Source: Pseudomonas sp. R28(2017) (GTDB taxonomy: Bacteria; Pseudomonadota; Gammaproteobacteria; Pseudomonadales; Pseudomonadaceae). Taken from it: 64,000 nt of DNA. The stretch covers positions 1 through 64,000 of the forward strand of contig NZ_NEHW01000005.1 of assembly GCF_002112505.1 (NCBI RefSeq), written 5' to 3'. The notes under the pieces were generated by a model that was given only the letters and a program-made list of their open reading frames with translations, was not told the origin of the DNA and made no database searches. The translations under genes were made by a program, and so were the position numbers. Shown here piece by piece: positions 54,639 to 64,000 of this stretch (position 1 is its first letter; each line of letters opens with the position of its first letter).

Positions 54639-54713
54639 CTGTGGGAGCGGGTTTACCCGCGAATGCGGCGGTGCATGCCCCATCGTATTCGCGGGCAAAC
54701 CCGCTCCCACAGG
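54639..54713. repeat. REP pair (inverted, variant core) after gltX
   Basis: Facing REP copies in which both cores carry the same C-to-T type change (GGGTTTACCC / GGGCAAACCC), so pairing between them is kept. It lies between gltX and the tRNA array promoter. Confidence 0.88.
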
Positions 54714-54738
54714 TTCAGCTATCGCCTCAAGAAGGCTA

Positions 54739-56220
54739 TCAGGCGATGTTGGCCAGCAGCTTTTCCCATTCCTTGTTTTCTTTCTTCGACACACCACCGA
54801 GCAGGTCCAGGGCCTGGCGCAGACGGTAGCGGGTCAGGTCCGGGCCGAGAATTTCCATAGCGTCGAGCACCGATACCGAGCTGGCCTGGCCGGTAATGGC
54901 GGCGAACATCAGCGGCATGGCGTCACGCAGCTTCAGCTCCAGCGCCTCGACCACGGCCTGGATGCAGCCGGTGATGCGCTCTTTCTCCCACTGACGCAGG
55001 CTTTCCAGTTTCCACAGGATCAGCTGCATCACCTGGCGCACCTGGTCGGCGGACAGCTTCTTGCTTTCGAACAGCTTGGCATCGAGCTTGAGCGCGCCTT
55101 CGAAGAAGAAGCCACCCAGCGGGGCGATCTGGCTGAAGGTCTCGACGCGGCCCTGCACATGCGGGGCGATCTTCATCATGTAGTCGCTGTTGAACGCCCA
55201 CTTCTGTACGCGCGCAGCGAATTCTTCCACCGGCAGCTCACGCAGCCACTGGCCGTTGAGCCAGGACAGCTTCTCGATGTCGAAGATCGGGCCACCCAGG
55301 GAGATACGCGACAGGTCGAAATGCTCGACCATCTCGGCCAGGGAGAACTTCTCGCGCTCGTCCGGCATCGACCAGCCCATGCGGCCGAGGTAGTTGAGCA
55401 TGGCCTCGGGCATGAAGCCCATGCGCTCGTAGAAGGTCACCGACGTCGGGTTCTTGCGCTTGGACAGCTTGGACTTGTCGGGGTTACGCAGCAGCGGCAT
55501 GTAGCACAGCTTCGGCTGTTCCCAACCGAAGTACTCGTACAGCTTGATCAGCTTCGGCGCCGACGGCAGCCACTCTTCGCCACGCAGCACGTGGGTGATG
55601 CCCATCAGGTGGTCGTCGACCACGTTGGCCAGGAAGTAGGTCGGCAGGCCGTCGTTCTTCATCAGCACCTGCATGTCCATGCGGTCCCAAGGAATTTCGA
55701 CATCGCCACGGAGCATGTCCGGGACCACGCAGATGCCTTCGCTCGGCACCTTCATGCGGATCACGTGTGGCTCGCCAGCGGCCAGGCGGCGCTGCACTTC
55801 CTCGGCGCTCAGCAGCAGGGCACGGCCGTCGTAGCGCGGAGTTTCACCACGGGCCATCTGCTCGGCGCGCATCTGCTCCAGCTCTTCGGCGGTGCAGAAG
55901 CAGTAGAAGGCATGGCCGGCGTCCACCAGCTCCTTGGCGTACTTGGCGTAGATCTCGCCACGCTCGCTCTGCCGGTACGGGCCGTGCGGGCCACCGACAT
56001 CCGGGCCTTCGTTCCATTCGATGCCGAGCCAGCGCAAGGCGTCGAAGATCTGCTGTTCCGACTCGCGGGTGGAGCGCAGCTGGTCGGTGTCTTCGATACG
56101 CAGGATGAACTCACCGCCGTGCTGCTTGGCAAAGCAGTAGTTGAACAGGGCGATGTAGGCGGTGCCGACATGGGGGTCGCCAGTGGGCGATGGCGCGATA
56201 CGCGTGCGAACGGTGGTCAT
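54739..56220 (-). CDS. gltX: Glutamyl-tRNA synthetase
   Basis: 493 aa class I synthetase from [19 protein letters not shown] at 56220. The HIGH-type signature is [16 protein letters not shown] (residues 9-24) and the KMSKS-type loop is KLSKRKN (near 250). [17 protein letters not shown] binds the substrate end. The C-terminal helical anticodon-binding domain completes the usual length. The gene reads directly towards three copies of tRNA-Glu, its own substrate. It is divergent from emrA. Confidence 0.97.
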   Translation of the reverse strand: MTTVRTRIAPSPTGDPHVGTAYIALFNYCFAKQHGGEFILRIEDTDQLRSTRESEQQIFDALRWLGIEWNEGPDVGGPHGPYRQSERGEIYAKYAKELVDAGHAFYCFCTAEELEQMRAEQMARGETPRYDGRALLLSAEEVQRRLAAGEPHVIRMKVPSEGICVVPDMLRGDVEIPWDRMDMQVLMKNDGLPTYFLANVVDDHLMGITHVLRGEEWLPSAPKLIKLYEYFGWEQPKLCYMPLLRNPDKSKLSKRKNPTSVTFYERMGFMPEAMLNYLGRMGWSMPDEREKFSLAEMVEHFDLSRISLGGPIFDIEKLSWLNGQWLRELPVEEFAARVQKWAFNSDYMMKIAPHVQGRVETFSQIAPLGGFFFEGALKLDAKLFESKKLSADQVRQVMQLILWKLESLRQWEKERITGCIQAVVEALELKLRDAMPLMFAAITGQASSVSVLDAMEILGPDLTRYRLRQALDLLGGVSKKENKEWEKLLANIA

Positions 56221-56363
56221 GGAGAGTCTCGAACGAAAGATGAAACAAAGGCGGGATGTTAGCAGGGAGCAGGCACCGGGCTCCAGCAATGGCGCGAACG
56301 TCACTTGTCGACTGGCCATTCGCCGCTGTTAAAATTACTTACATTTCTGGAACGATAGTCCTC

Positions 56364-57419
56364 ATGCCTGCCCAACTCAAACGCCGCCTGGCGATCTTCT
56401 TCACCCTGGTGGCCCTCATCGCCCTCGGCTTCCTGGCCGAGTGGTATTTCAAAGGCCGCTTCTATGAAAGCACCGACAACGCCTACGTGCAGGGTGAAAT
56501 CACCCGTATCTCCAGCCAGCTCGGCGCACGCATCGACGAGGTGAAAGTCGACGACAACCAGCACGTGAACAAGGGCGACCTGCTGGTGCGCCTGGAGGCC
56601 GCCGACTTCCAGCTGGCCGTGGAACGCGCCCGCGCCGCCCTGGCCACCCGCGAGGCCGAGTATGCACAGGCCCAGAGCCGGCTGACCCAGCAAGGCAGCC
56701 TGATCGCCGCCGGCCAGGCCCAGGTATCCGCCAACCAGGCGACCTTCGACCGCTCGCGCCTGGACCTGAGCCGCGCCGAAAAACTGCGCAAGCCCGGCTT
56801 TGTCTCGGAAGCGCAGGTCACCACCCTGTCGGCGGAAAGCCACGTGGCCGGCTCCCAGGTCGACAAGGCCCGCGCCGACCTTCAAAGCCAGCGCCAGCAG
56901 GTCAACGCCCTGAATGCCGACCTCAAGCGCCTCGACGCCCAGATCGCCAATGCCCGTGCCGACCTGGCCCAGGCCGAGCTGAACCTGACCCGTTGCGAGA
57001 TCCGCGCCCCGCTGAGCGGCACCATCGGCCAGCGCAATGCCCGCAATGGTCAGGTGGTGCAAGCCGGCGCCTACCTGCTGTCGATCGTGCCCGATGAAAA
57101 CATCTGGGTGCAGGCCAACTTCAAGGAAACCCAGATCGGCAAGATGCAGCCCGGCCAGCGTGCCGAACTGCTGTTCGACAGCTACCCCGACACCCCGATC
57201 GAGGGCCGCGTCGACAGCCTGTTCGCCGCGTCCGGCGCGCAGTTCAGCCTGCTGCCACCCGACAACGCCACCGGCAACTTTACCAAGGTGGTGCAGCGCA
57301 TTCCGGTGAAGCTGACGTTCGCTGCCGACAACCCGCTGCATGGGCGCATTCGCCCCGGCATGTCGGTGACCGCCACCGTCGACCTGCGCCGCGAGGACGA
57401 AGGCCACGATGGCCGGTGA
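56364..57419 (+). CDS. emrA: EmrA-type membrane fusion protein
   Basis: 351 aa from MPAQLKRRLAIFFTLVALIA at 56364, with one membrane helix (about 10-29). A biotinyl-lipoyl half-motif (STDNAYVQGEITRISSQLGA ... RLEAADFQ), a long alpha-helical hairpin (about 90-205) and a second lipoyl/barrel part (CEIRAPLSGTIGQRNARNG, GQRAELLFDSYP) follow in the HlyD/EmrA order. It bridges the EmrB pump to an outer-membrane channel, which is not encoded nearby. It overlaps emrB by 11 bases. Confidence 0.92.
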   Translation: MPAQLKRRLAIFFTLVALIALGFLAEWYFKGRFYESTDNAYVQGEITRISSQLGARIDEVKVDDNQHVNKGDLLVRLEAADFQLAVERARAALATREAEYAQAQSRLTQQGSLIAAGQAQVSANQATFDRSRLDLSRAEKLRKPGFVSEAQVTTLSAESHVAGSQVDKARADLQSQRQQVNALNADLKRLDAQIANARADLAQAELNLTRCEIRAPLSGTIGQRNARNGQVVQAGAYLLSIVPDENIWVQANFKETQIGKMQPGQRAELLFDSYPDTPIEGRVDSLFAASGAQFSLLPPDNATGNFTKVVQRIPVKLTFAADNPLHGRIRPGMSVTATVDLRREDEGHDGR

Positions 57420-58959
57420 TCAACTGCTCCGCCCTACTGCGGAGCCGACCCGGCGCGACTGGATCGCGGTGATGAGCGTGATGCTCGGCGCCTTCATGGC
57501 GGTGCTGGACATCCAGATCACCAACTCCTCGCTCAAGGACATCCAGGGGGCGCTGTCAGCAACCCTGGAGGAAGGCTCATGGATCTCCACCTCGTACCTG
57601 GTGGCGGAGATCATCATGATTCCGCTGACCGCCTGGCTGGTGCAGCTGCTCTCGGCGCGGCGCCTGGCGGTGTGGGTGTCTGGTGGCTTCCTGCTGTCTT
57701 CGCTGCTGTGCTCGATGGCCTGGAACCTCGAGAGCATGATCCTGTTCCGTGCCCTGCAAGGCTTCACAGGTGGCGCGCTGATTCCGCTGGCTTTCACCCT
57801 GACGCTGATCAAGCTACCCGAGCACCACCGCGCCAAAGGCATGGCCATGTTTGCCATGACCGCCACTTTCGCCCCGTCGATCGGCCCGACGCTGGGTGGC
57901 TGGCTGACCGAGAACTGGGGCTGGGAATACATCTTCTACATCAACATCCCGCCCGGGCTGGTGATGATCGCCGGCCTGCTCTACGGGCTGGAAAAGAAGG
58001 AAGCGCACTGGGAACTGCTGAAAAGCACCGACTATGCCGGCATTTTCACCCTCGGCGTGGGCCTGGGCTGCCTGCAAGTCTTCCTCGAGGAAGGCCATCG
58101 CAAGGACTGGCTGGAGTCCAACCTGATCGTCGGCCTGGCGACCGTCGCCCTGATCAGCCTGATCACCTTCGTCATCCTGCAGCTTTCCAAGCCACACCCC
58201 TTGATCAACCTGCGCATCCTTGGCAACCGTAATTTCGGCCTGTCGAGCATTGCCAGCCTGGGCATGGGCGTGGGGCTTTATGGGTCGATCTACCTGTTGC
58301 CGCTGTACCTGGCGCAGATCCAGGGCTACAACGCCCTGCAGATCGGCGAGGTGATCATGTGGATGGGCATACCGCAGCTGTTCCTGATTCCGCTGGTGCC
58401 ACAGCTGATGAAGGCGGTGTCGCCCAAGCTGCTGTGCGCCATCGGCTTCTGCCTGTTCGGTGTTGCCAGCTTTGGTTCGGGGGTGCTGAACCCGGACTTT
58501 GCCGGGCCGCAGTTCAACCATATCCAGATCATCCGCGCCCTTGGCCAACCGATGATCATGGTGACCATTTCGCTGATCGCCACGGCGTATATCCAGCCTC
58601 AGGATGCCGGGTCGGCTTCGAGCCTGTTCAACATCCTGCGTAACCTGGGTGGTGCCATCGGCATTGCCCTGCTGGCGACCTTGCTGGATGCGCGGACCAA
58701 GGTGTATTTCGATTACCTGAGGGAGTCGGTGGTGCCGAACAACCCACAGGTGGCGGAACGACTGGCGCAGTTGGCGGAGCGCCTGGGCAATGACAATGCG
58801 GCGCTGGGCAAATTGAGCGAGATTGCCCACCAGCAGGCGCTGATCATGGCCTACAACGATGCCTTCCACTTTGTCGGGATCGGGCTGGCGGTGAGCATGG
58901 TGGCAGTGCTCTTGACCCGCAAGTTGCCGGAGGGGTTGAAGGCTGGGGAAGCTCATTAG
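57409..58959 (+). CDS. emrB: EmrB/QacA-type MFS drug exporter
   Basis: 516 aa DHA2-family proton antiporter with 14 predicted membrane segments. The helix 1/2 region MLGAFMAVLDIQITNSSLKD with SWISTSYLVAEIIMIPLTAW, and the motif C-like stretch PSIGPTLGGWLTENWGWEYIF near 160-180, are characteristic. It exports hydrophobic toxic compounds with EmrA. The start is within emrA (11-base overlap), so translation is coupled. No MarR-type regulator is adjacent. Confidence 0.93.
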   Translation: MAGDQLLRPTAEPTRRDWIAVMSVMLGAFMAVLDIQITNSSLKDIQGALSATLEEGSWISTSYLVAEIIMIPLTAWLVQLLSARRLAVWVSGGFLLSSLLCSMAWNLESMILFRALQGFTGGALIPLAFTLTLIKLPEHHRAKGMAMFAMTATFAPSIGPTLGGWLTENWGWEYIFYINIPPGLVMIAGLLYGLEKKEAHWELLKSTDYAGIFTLGVGLGCLQVFLEEGHRKDWLESNLIVGLATVALISLITFVILQLSKPHPLINLRILGNRNFGLSSIASLGMGVGLYGSIYLLPLYLAQIQGYNALQIGEVIMWMGIPQLFLIPLVPQLMKAVSPKLLCAIGFCLFGVASFGSGVLNPDFAGPQFNHIQIIRALGQPMIMVTISLIATAYIQPQDAGSASSLFNILRNLGGAIGIALLATLLDARTKVYFDYLRESVVPNNPQVAERLAQLAERLGNDNAALGKLSEIAHQQALIMAYNDAFHFVGIGLAVSMVAVLLTRKLPEGLKAGEAH

Positions 58960-58966
58960 CCTGTAC

Positions 58967-59133
58967 TGGCCTCTTCGCGGGCAAGCCCGCTCCTACAGGA
59001 TATCTGCAAAGCGAAGACCTGCGCAGTACCTGTGGGAGATCACCCAGCCCTTTGGGCTGCGCTGTCGCGCAGAGAACAAAGCCTCAGCAAGCGCCGCTTT
59101 ACCCTGTGGGAGCGGGCTTGCCCGCGAAGAGGC
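58967..59133. repeat. REP cluster with a truncated middle copy
   Basis: Two facing full REP copies (58967-58998 and 59104-59133). Between them CCTGTGGGAG at 59029-59038 looks like one end of a third REP that is cut off and continues into unrelated hairpin-rich bases (CAGCCCTTTGGGCTG and CTGTCGCGCAG). It lies between convergent emrB and uvrB. Confidence 0.82.
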
Positions 59134-59153
59134 CAGTAAAGCCAGCAAGGAAA

Positions 59154-61169
<2,016 letters not shown>

Positions 61170-61194
61170 GACGGACCTCGCGGTAACGCAGCAA

Positions 61195-61210
61195 CTGTAA
61201 ATTTAGCCAG
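61195..61210. promoter_or_regulatory. Candidate LexA box upstream of uvrB
   Basis: CTGTAAATTTAGCCAG fits CTG-N10-CAG with an A/T-rich centre and lies 26 bases before the uvrB start. It differs from CTGT-N8-ACAG at one outer base. SOS control of uvrB is known in other bacteria; here it is inferred. Confidence 0.5.
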
Positions 61211-61456
61211 TAGTCTATACCCAAATGCGCCCGCCCGGGGCCCGAATCAAGGGCAAGCTGTGAGCGCGCATTACGGTGGACCTGGCAATTCGACCAATGG
61301 TCGAAAAATATTTGCGCAAATTGCCGGAAAACCTGCGCCAGGCTGTCGCAGTGACCGGGCGGTATCACTATACTGACTCCCCGTTTGTGCACCGCTTCAG
61401 TGCATTCGGCTGGAGCGTGTACGCCCTATCACTCTCCAATCAGAGCCGAAGTAACA

Positions 61457-62653
61457 ATGAGCCTGTTTTCCGCTGTCGAGCTGGCACCCCGCGACCCTAT
61501 CCTGGGCCTCAACGAAGCCTTCAACGCCGACCCACGTACCGACAAGGTCAACCTGGGTGTAGGCGTTTACTGCAATGAGGAAGGCCGCATTCCGCTGCTG
61601 CGCGCCGTGATCGAAGCCGAGACCCAGCGTGCCGCCCAGCACGCCTCGCGCGGCTACCTGCCGATCGATGGTATCGCCACCTACGACCTGGCCGTGCAGA
61701 AGCTGCTGTTCGGTGCCGAATCGCCACTGCTGGCCGCTGGCCGCGTGGTCACCGTGCAGGCCGTTGGCGGCACTGGCGCACTGAAGATCGGTGCCGACTT
61801 CCTCAAGCGCATTTCGCCGAACGCCGTGGTGGCCATCAGCGACCCCAGCTGGGAAAACCACCGCGCACTGTTCGAAAGCGCTGGTTTCCCGGTGCAGAAC
61901 TACCGTTACTACGACGCTCCGAGCAATGACGTCAACCGTGCCGGCATGCTCGAAGACCTCAACGCCCTGCCGTCCGGCTCGATCGTGGTACTGCACGCCT
62001 GCTGCCATAACCCGACCGGCGTCGACCTGACCCTGGACGACTGGAAAAAGGTTCTGGAAGTGGTCAAGGCCAAGGGCCACGTGCCGTTCCTCGACATGGC
62101 CTACCAGGGCTTCGGTGATGGCATTGGCGAAGACGCCTTCGCTGTGCGCCTGTTCGCCGAGTCGGGCATGGAGTTCTTCGTTTCCAGCTCGTTCTCCAAG
62201 TCGTTCTCGCTGTACGGCGAGCGCGTCGGCGCACTGTCGATCGTCACCGCCTCGAAGGACGAAAGCACCCGCGTGCTGTCGCAGGTCAAGCGCGTGATCC
62301 GCACCACCTACTCCAACCCGCCGACCCACGGCGCGACCATCGTCGCCACCGTGCTGAACAGCGCCGAACTGCGCCAGATGTGGGAAGCCGAGCTGGGCGA
62401 GATGCGTGAGCGCATCCATGGCATGCGCAAGCAGATGGTTGCGCTGCTGGCCGAATACGGCGCCAAGCGCGACTTCAGCTTCGTCGGCCGCCAGGTGGGC
62501 ATGTTCTCGTACTCGGGCCTGACCGTTGAGCAGGTTGCCCGCCTGAAGAACGACTTTGGCATCTACGCCCTGGACACCGGCCGCATCGCCGTCGCCGCAC
62601 TGAACCAGAGCAACATTCACGTGGTTACCAAGGCCATCGTTGAAGTGCTGTAA
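61457..62653 (+). CDS. tyrB: Aromatic amino acid aminotransferase
   Basis: 398 aa class I PLP aminotransferase from MSLFSAVELAPRDPILGLNE at 61457. The PLP lysine is in SSSFSKSFSLYGERVGALS (near 245). Also present are the conserved CCHNPTGVDLTLDDW near 190, LDMAYQGFGDG near 220 and the substrate arginine in GMFSYSGLTVEQV...DTGRIAVAAL. It transaminates tyrosine, phenylalanine and aspartate; the aromatic preference is a family inference. It is divergent from uvrB with a -10-like TATACT at 61369-61374 in the gap. Confidence 0.94.
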   Translation: MSLFSAVELAPRDPILGLNEAFNADPRTDKVNLGVGVYCNEEGRIPLLRAVIEAETQRAAQHASRGYLPIDGIATYDLAVQKLLFGAESPLLAAGRVVTVQAVGGTGALKIGADFLKRISPNAVVAISDPSWENHRALFESAGFPVQNYRYYDAPSNDVNRAGMLEDLNALPSGSIVVLHACCHNPTGVDLTLDDWKKVLEVVKAKGHVPFLDMAYQGFGDGIGEDAFAVRLFAESGMEFFVSSSFSKSFSLYGERVGALSIVTASKDESTRVLSQVKRVIRTTYSNPPTHGATIVATVLNSAELRQMWEAELGEMRERIHGMRKQMVALLAEYGAKRDFSFVGRQVGMFSYSGLTVEQVARLKNDFGIYALDTGRIAVAALNQSNIHVVTKAIVEVL

Positions 62654-62662
62654 CTGCTTGAT

Positions 62663-62695
62663 TTGTCAGGAGGTCGCTTGACTTCCTCCTGACAA
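62663..62695. repeat. Perfect 11 bp inverted repeat between tyrB and tRNA-Asn
   Basis: TTGTCAGGAGG, an 11-base loop, CCTCCTGACAA. It begins 9 bases after the tyrB stop. No T-run follows, so it is a poor intrinsic terminator. The -35 of the tRNA-Asn promoter lies within its loop. Confidence 0.7.
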
Positions 62696-62705
62696 TCGGT
62701 AAGAT
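62678..62705 (+). promoter_or_regulatory. Sigma-70 promoter of tRNA-Asn
   Basis: TTGACT (62678-62683), 16 bases, TAAGAT (62700-62705), ten bases before the tRNA. The -35 is in the loop of the inverted repeat, so the promoter and the tyrB 3' hairpin overlap. Confidence 0.75.
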
Positions 62706-62715
62706 ACGCGCAGAT

Positions 62716-62791
62716 TCCGCGATAGCTCAGTCGGTAGAGCAAATGACTGTTAATCATTGGGTCCCTGGTTCGAGTCCAGGTCGCGGAGCCA
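62716..62791 (+). tRNA. tRNA-Asn (GTT)
   Basis: 76 bases with CCA. Acceptor TCCGCGA pairs with TCGCGGA; the anticodon loop CTGTTAA gives GTT. It has its own promoter and terminator. Confidence 0.97.
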
Positions 62792-62800
62792 AACACTGAG

Positions 62801-62835
62801 AAAGCCCCCGAATGCGCAAGCATCGGGGGCTTTTT
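62801..62835 (+). terminator. Terminator of tRNA-Asn
   Basis: AAAGCCCCCGA and TCGGGGGCTTT stem with a short loop, then a run of five T. It starts 10 bases after the tRNA and may also serve the convergent cupin gene. Confidence 0.92.
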
Positions 62836-62877
62836 CGTTGCCCGTACTGAAGGTTTGGGGCGCCTTTCGGCTCAACC

Positions 62878-63294
62878 TTACTTCCCTGTCGGCTCAGTCA
62901 CCGGCTTGCCTTCGTCCACCAAACTCCACACCAGCAATTTTGCCGGCCGGGTCTTGCTGGCGTTGCGCGAAATGCTGTGCACGGTGCCGGGCGCTTCGTA
63001 CCAGTACTCACCCGCCTTGTAGGTCTTTTCCTGTTCGTCGTTGAGCTTCGAGACCACCGCCCCTTCCAGCACATAGGCCATGACAGCACCCGGATGCTGA
63101 TGGGCGGGCGATGCCTGCCCGGGGGCATAGCTGACCGTAAGCATGACGGCTTTCTTGCCAGGCGCATTGGCGGGCTGTTTTTCCTGCAGGACCTTTACCT
63201 GATCAGGCACGTCGCCGTGCGCCCAAGCGGCGCTCTGGCCACCGAGCAGGCCAGCACTGACGAACAAGGCAAGGCAAAGACGGGTAGGTTTCAT
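62878..63294 (-). CDS. Exported cupin-domain protein
   Basis: 138 aa from MKPTRLCLALFVSAGLLGGQ at 63294. A signal peptide ends at SAAWA before HGDVPDQVK. The single cupin domain has motif 1 PGQASPAHQHPGAVMAYVLEG (two His, near 63-83) and motif 2 GEYWYEAPGTVHSISRN (near 101-117), which would bind a metal in the periplasm. It is a small metal cupin of unknown substrate, possibly a binding or isomerase protein. The frame upstream of this ATG overlaps the DUF1285 gene and lacks family features. Confidence 0.88.
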   Translation of the reverse strand: MKPTRLCLALFVSAGLLGGQSAAWAHGDVPDQVKVLQEKQPANAPGKKAVMLTVSYAPGQASPAHQHPGAVMAYVLEGAVVSKLNDEQEKTYKAGEYWYEAPGTVHSISRNASKTRPAKLLVWSLVDEGKPVTEPTGK

Positions 63295-63395
63295 AGGGCT
63301 TCTCCTGATTGGCAAGTGCCTGCAGGTTAGGCCCGGTAGCCCATCGCGCAAACGGCCAATCAGGAGAAAAAACAGGGGGCCAGCGGCAATCGGCC

Positions 63396-63956
63396 TCAGC
63401 AATTGCGCCCGATCGGGTAGAACTCGCCGTGGCTCCAGACCCCGAGCCACTCCTCGCCCTCGATCATGCGTGGTACTGCCAGGTCGACCAACTGGTAGAA
63501 CACATTGCGGTGGATCAGCGCCTCCAGATTCGTGCGCATCAAGACGTAGGGTGACGGCTCCTGGGTGAGCGGATCGATCTCGACCCGCAACGGGTTCTGC
63601 GGCCCCGCCTCGGCCTGATCTTCGACATTGCTGGTAAAGCGCAGCACCTGCGCCTCGCCACTGCCCAGCACCTCCAGCGTCACGGCCACGAACGGCGCAT
63701 CATCGACGTGGATGCCAACCTTCTCCACCGGCGTGATCAGGAAGTAATTATCGCCATCGCGGCGAATGATGGTGGAAAACAGCCGGACCATCGGCTTGCG
63801 CCCAATGGGCGTGCCCAGGTAATACCAGGTGCCGTCACGGGCGATACGCATGTCGATATCGCCGCAGAAATCCGGGTTCCACAGATGCACCGGCGGCAGC
63901 CCCTTGTGCTTGGGAATCTGCGCCAATATATCGTTGGCCTTGCCGGAATCCGTCAT
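63396..63956 (-). CDS. DUF1285 family protein
   Basis: 186 aa starting MTDSGKANDILAQIPKHKGL. The DUF1285 pattern is clear: PVHLWNPDFCGDIDMRIARD, GTWYYLGTPIGRKPMVRLFS, then VEIDPLTQEPSPYVLMR. It has no signal, membrane segment or catalytic motif. AGGG lies before the ATG; a GTG one codon earlier is possible. It lies upstream of the cupin gene on the same strand, 101 bases apart. Function unknown. Confidence 0.87.
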   Translation of the reverse strand: MTDSGKANDILAQIPKHKGLPPVHLWNPDFCGDIDMRIARDGTWYYLGTPIGRKPMVRLFSTIIRRDGDNYFLITPVEKVGIHVDDAPFVAVTLEVLGSGEAQVLRFTSNVEDQAEAGPQNPLRVEIDPLTQEPSPYVLMRTNLEALIHRNVFYQLVDLAVPRMIEGEEWLGVWSHGEFYPIGRNC

Positions 63957-63966
63957 CACCCTGCCC

Positions 63967-64000
63967 TCACTCGCTCATGCCCAGAAGGCTACGAGCGTAC
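63967..64000 (-). CDS. Possible 3' end of an upstream gene (partial)
   Basis: A frame entering from the right edge reads YARSLLGMSE and stops 10 bases before the DUF1285 ATG, a spacing typical of an operon. A second frame (TLVAFWA, stop) is equally open, so even the reading frame is uncertain. Confidence 0.25.
   Translation of the reverse strand, partial: YARSLLGMSE

Overview
The window is ordinary chromosomal DNA from a fluorescent Pseudomonas, most likely of the P. putida group. Three things point there. Codon use is strongly G/C-biased at third positions. The gene order sbcDC / pepN / nadK / fadH / metZ-purF-cvpA-dedD-folC-accD-trpF-truA-fimV-usg-asd-leuB-leuDC / gltX / emrAB / uvrB / tyrB is the one I know from that group. 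The gaps carry nine clusters of the P. putida type of REP element (core around CGCGGGCAAGCCCGCTCCCA). I see no insertion sequence, prophage, integrase, CRISPR array or defence island, and no stretch whose base or codon use stands out from its neighbours.

Layout. 1-6 kb: 5' end of an unknown gene, then divergent sbcD-sbcC-GST (DNA hairpin nuclease). 6-11.3 kb: a small exported protein, a periplasmic lactonase-like propeller, a DUF5629-like protein, and a coupled pair of an RND/MMPL transporter and an exported YCF48-type propeller. 11.5-18 kb: a minus-strand run of pepN, a DUF2797 protein, a YeaC-like protein, a rhomboid protease, a phosphoesterase and nadK, several joined by stop/start overlaps. 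18-25.2 kb: a DUF1853 protein, cytochrome b561, a PLP desulfhydrase/ACC-deaminase-like enzyme, fadH, and an operon of a nitrilase-fold protein that has lost two catalytic residues with an AraC regulator. 25.2-27.1 kb: a 28-codon ORF, a DUF2242 lipoprotein and a tRNA-Val/Asp/Asp/Asp operon. 27.1-46.6 kb: an SDR enzyme, metZ, purF, cvpA, dedD, folC, accD, trpF, truA, fimV, usg, asd, leuB, a methyltransferase, leuD, leuC and a divergent LysR regulator. This block links methionine, purine, folate, fatty acid, tryptophan, lysine/threonine and leucine biosynthesis. 46.6-53.6 kb: a five-PAS GGDEF/EAL protein, ibpA with a heat promoter and a ROSE-type RNA thermometer, dusC, a thioesterase, an alpha/beta hydrolase and a TetR regulator with a clear operator. 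53.7-56.2 kb: three tandem tRNA-Ala/tRNA-Glu pairs next to gltX. 56.3-64 kb: emrAB, uvrB, tyrB, tRNA-Asn, a cupin protein and a DUF1285 protein.

There is no obvious new multi-gene system. The observations most worth following are small: two enzyme-fold proteins that seem to have lost catalysis (nitrilase-like, and the ASADH paralogue Usg beside intact Asd); tRNA arrays that carry internal copies of their own terminators; two short genes; the thermometer on ibpA; and several clean palindromic operators (TetR, fadH, leuC/LysR, uvrB). Where I moved a start inside a longer open frame, the reason is given in the entry.
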